From assembly GCF_032854445.1 (NCBI RefSeq), contig NC_088300.1:17737570-17801569 (forward strand): a DNA stretch of 64,000 nucleotides, in the 5' to 3' direction. The position numbers and the translations under genes were made by a program. Source of the DNA: Liolophura sinensis. Lineage: Eukaryota > Mollusca > Polyplacophora > Chitonida > Chitonidae. Of this stretch, positions 63,373 to 64,000 are shown piece after piece. The notes under the pieces were generated by a model, which saw only the letters and a list, made by a program, of their open reading frames with translations, did no database searches and was not told where the DNA came from. Each line of letters opens with the position of its first letter. Positions within the stretch are counted from its first letter, which is position 1.

Positions 63373-63545
63373 TCACATATCGTCAACCCGTCTCTTCTGT
63401 CTCACAGTCAGAATCAGAAGGAACCCTGCCAAACACTGAAGACAACCAGACACAATCGCCAGAGCGAAGGACCAGGATAAATCTAAGGCGTGGATACTTG
63501 ATGTTTTCTGGCTGTAGATTACCGTGCCGACCAGGATAGTTACCC
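63373..63545 (-). CDS. Last coding exon of a claudin-like gene on the minus strand (partial)
   Basis: On minus, a TTTACAG acceptor is followed in phase 1 by VTILVGTVIYSQKTSSIHAL, then DLSWSFALAIVSGCLQCLAG, FLLILTVRQKRRVDDM and TGA at 63375-63373. The LSWSF-x-LA-x-VS pattern before the last hydrophobic span, the TM3 half at the start and the phase match exon 3 of the plus-strand claudin-like genes (LSWSFGLAVISM). No exon 2 was seen in 63546-64000, so the gene continues right of the window. It points toward the 170-aa gene, making the pair convergent. Confidence 0.85.
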
Positions 63546-64000
63546 CTGTAAAGTCAATATTTCGCTATTATAAAACTATTCAAAATTTGCCGAAGAGTTG
63601 TCTGGAGTTATGTTTTGTATAATGGAGACACAACTCTCAAACAGAACGGTCTATAGCTTGAACATATCTAGCTCCATCAGCTAAAACTGCTGACTGAGAT
63701 ACAAGTACACATACATTCACTGTGCTCTCTAATTGTGAAGGAGAGAATCTCTGTATGTCTGTTCCTTTTTTTTTCCACAACTGTGAATAGGGTCGACATC
63801 ATGTTTGCCGGGTGTGTTGCTAAACACCCAACGAAATGCAGTTTCGACTATTCAATAAAATGGGTAATGATGAAGTCTAAAATTAGCACTGCACTACTTT
63901 AATAAACTGATATTTTCGGAAGGAAATAAACCATGTATTAAAGCTGATAATAGTTCCTTTGCCCTATGTACGGTTTACCGATTCTTCCGCATTTTCATTA
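63546..64000. other. Intron of the minus-strand claudin-like gene
   Basis: Sequence upstream (minus sense) of the last exon. It was checked for an AMAVFGF-like exon 2 and none was seen. Confidence 0.5.

Noticed and set aside
63351-63539. 62-codon plus-strand frame at the right edge
   Set aside because: Shadow of the well-supported minus-strand claudin-like exon (63373-63545).

Overview
The window looks like animal nuclear DNA, most likely from a mollusc or another spiralian. It is AT-rich and gene-sparse. Genes are split into short exons by introns of about 0.2-5 kb. Minisatellites are unusually abundant. A tRNA-derived SINE family with a conserved 3' tail (motif GTATAAGTGAAATATTC, then an AAATAAATA tail) appears in many full and partial copies. 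The species assignment is inference; no database was searched.

Left third (1-21 kb, minus strand): two tandem paralogues of the M28B peptidase family of glutamate carboxypeptidase II (FOLH1/NAALAD2). The left one is cut by the window edge and shows only exons 1-2 (76-4497). The right one is complete: 18 exons (6709-20674) assemble into 781 codons with every splice phase consistent. It has a cytoplasmic N-terminus, one membrane anchor, all five zinc-ligand positions and the catalytic glutamate. Two of its introns (after exons 5 and 16) need GC-AG splicing.

Middle (20.7-28.4 kb): no gene recognised; one full-length SINE and several minisatellites.

Right half (26.5-64 kb): a cluster of claudin/PMP22-like four-transmembrane genes. 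Three nearly identical plus-strand copies lie in three direct segmental repeats of about 7 kb (starts near 26494, 33568 and 40626). Copy 1 has a disrupted exon 1; copies 2 and 3 are intact (197 aa). Next come a decayed fourth copy (51795-53080), a divergent gene with a long basic tail (53783-55449, 284 aa), a short member with the classic W-GLW-C-C signature (57629-60008, 170 aa), and the last exon of a member on the minus strand at the right edge (63373-63545). All share a three-coding-exon plan, with both introns in phase 1 wherever they can be seen.

The most unusual signal is a repeated architecture. At three unrelated splice donors (GCPII-like exon 4, GCPII-like exon 6, claudin-like exon 1) the intron just downstream holds a tandem array whose unit contains the last bases of that exon plus its 5' splice site. 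The introns are thus packed with decoy donors. In the claudin-like paralogues the number of decoys differs between otherwise near-identical genes (4, 4 and 11 donor sites). No retrovirus-like or other capsid-bearing element was recognised.
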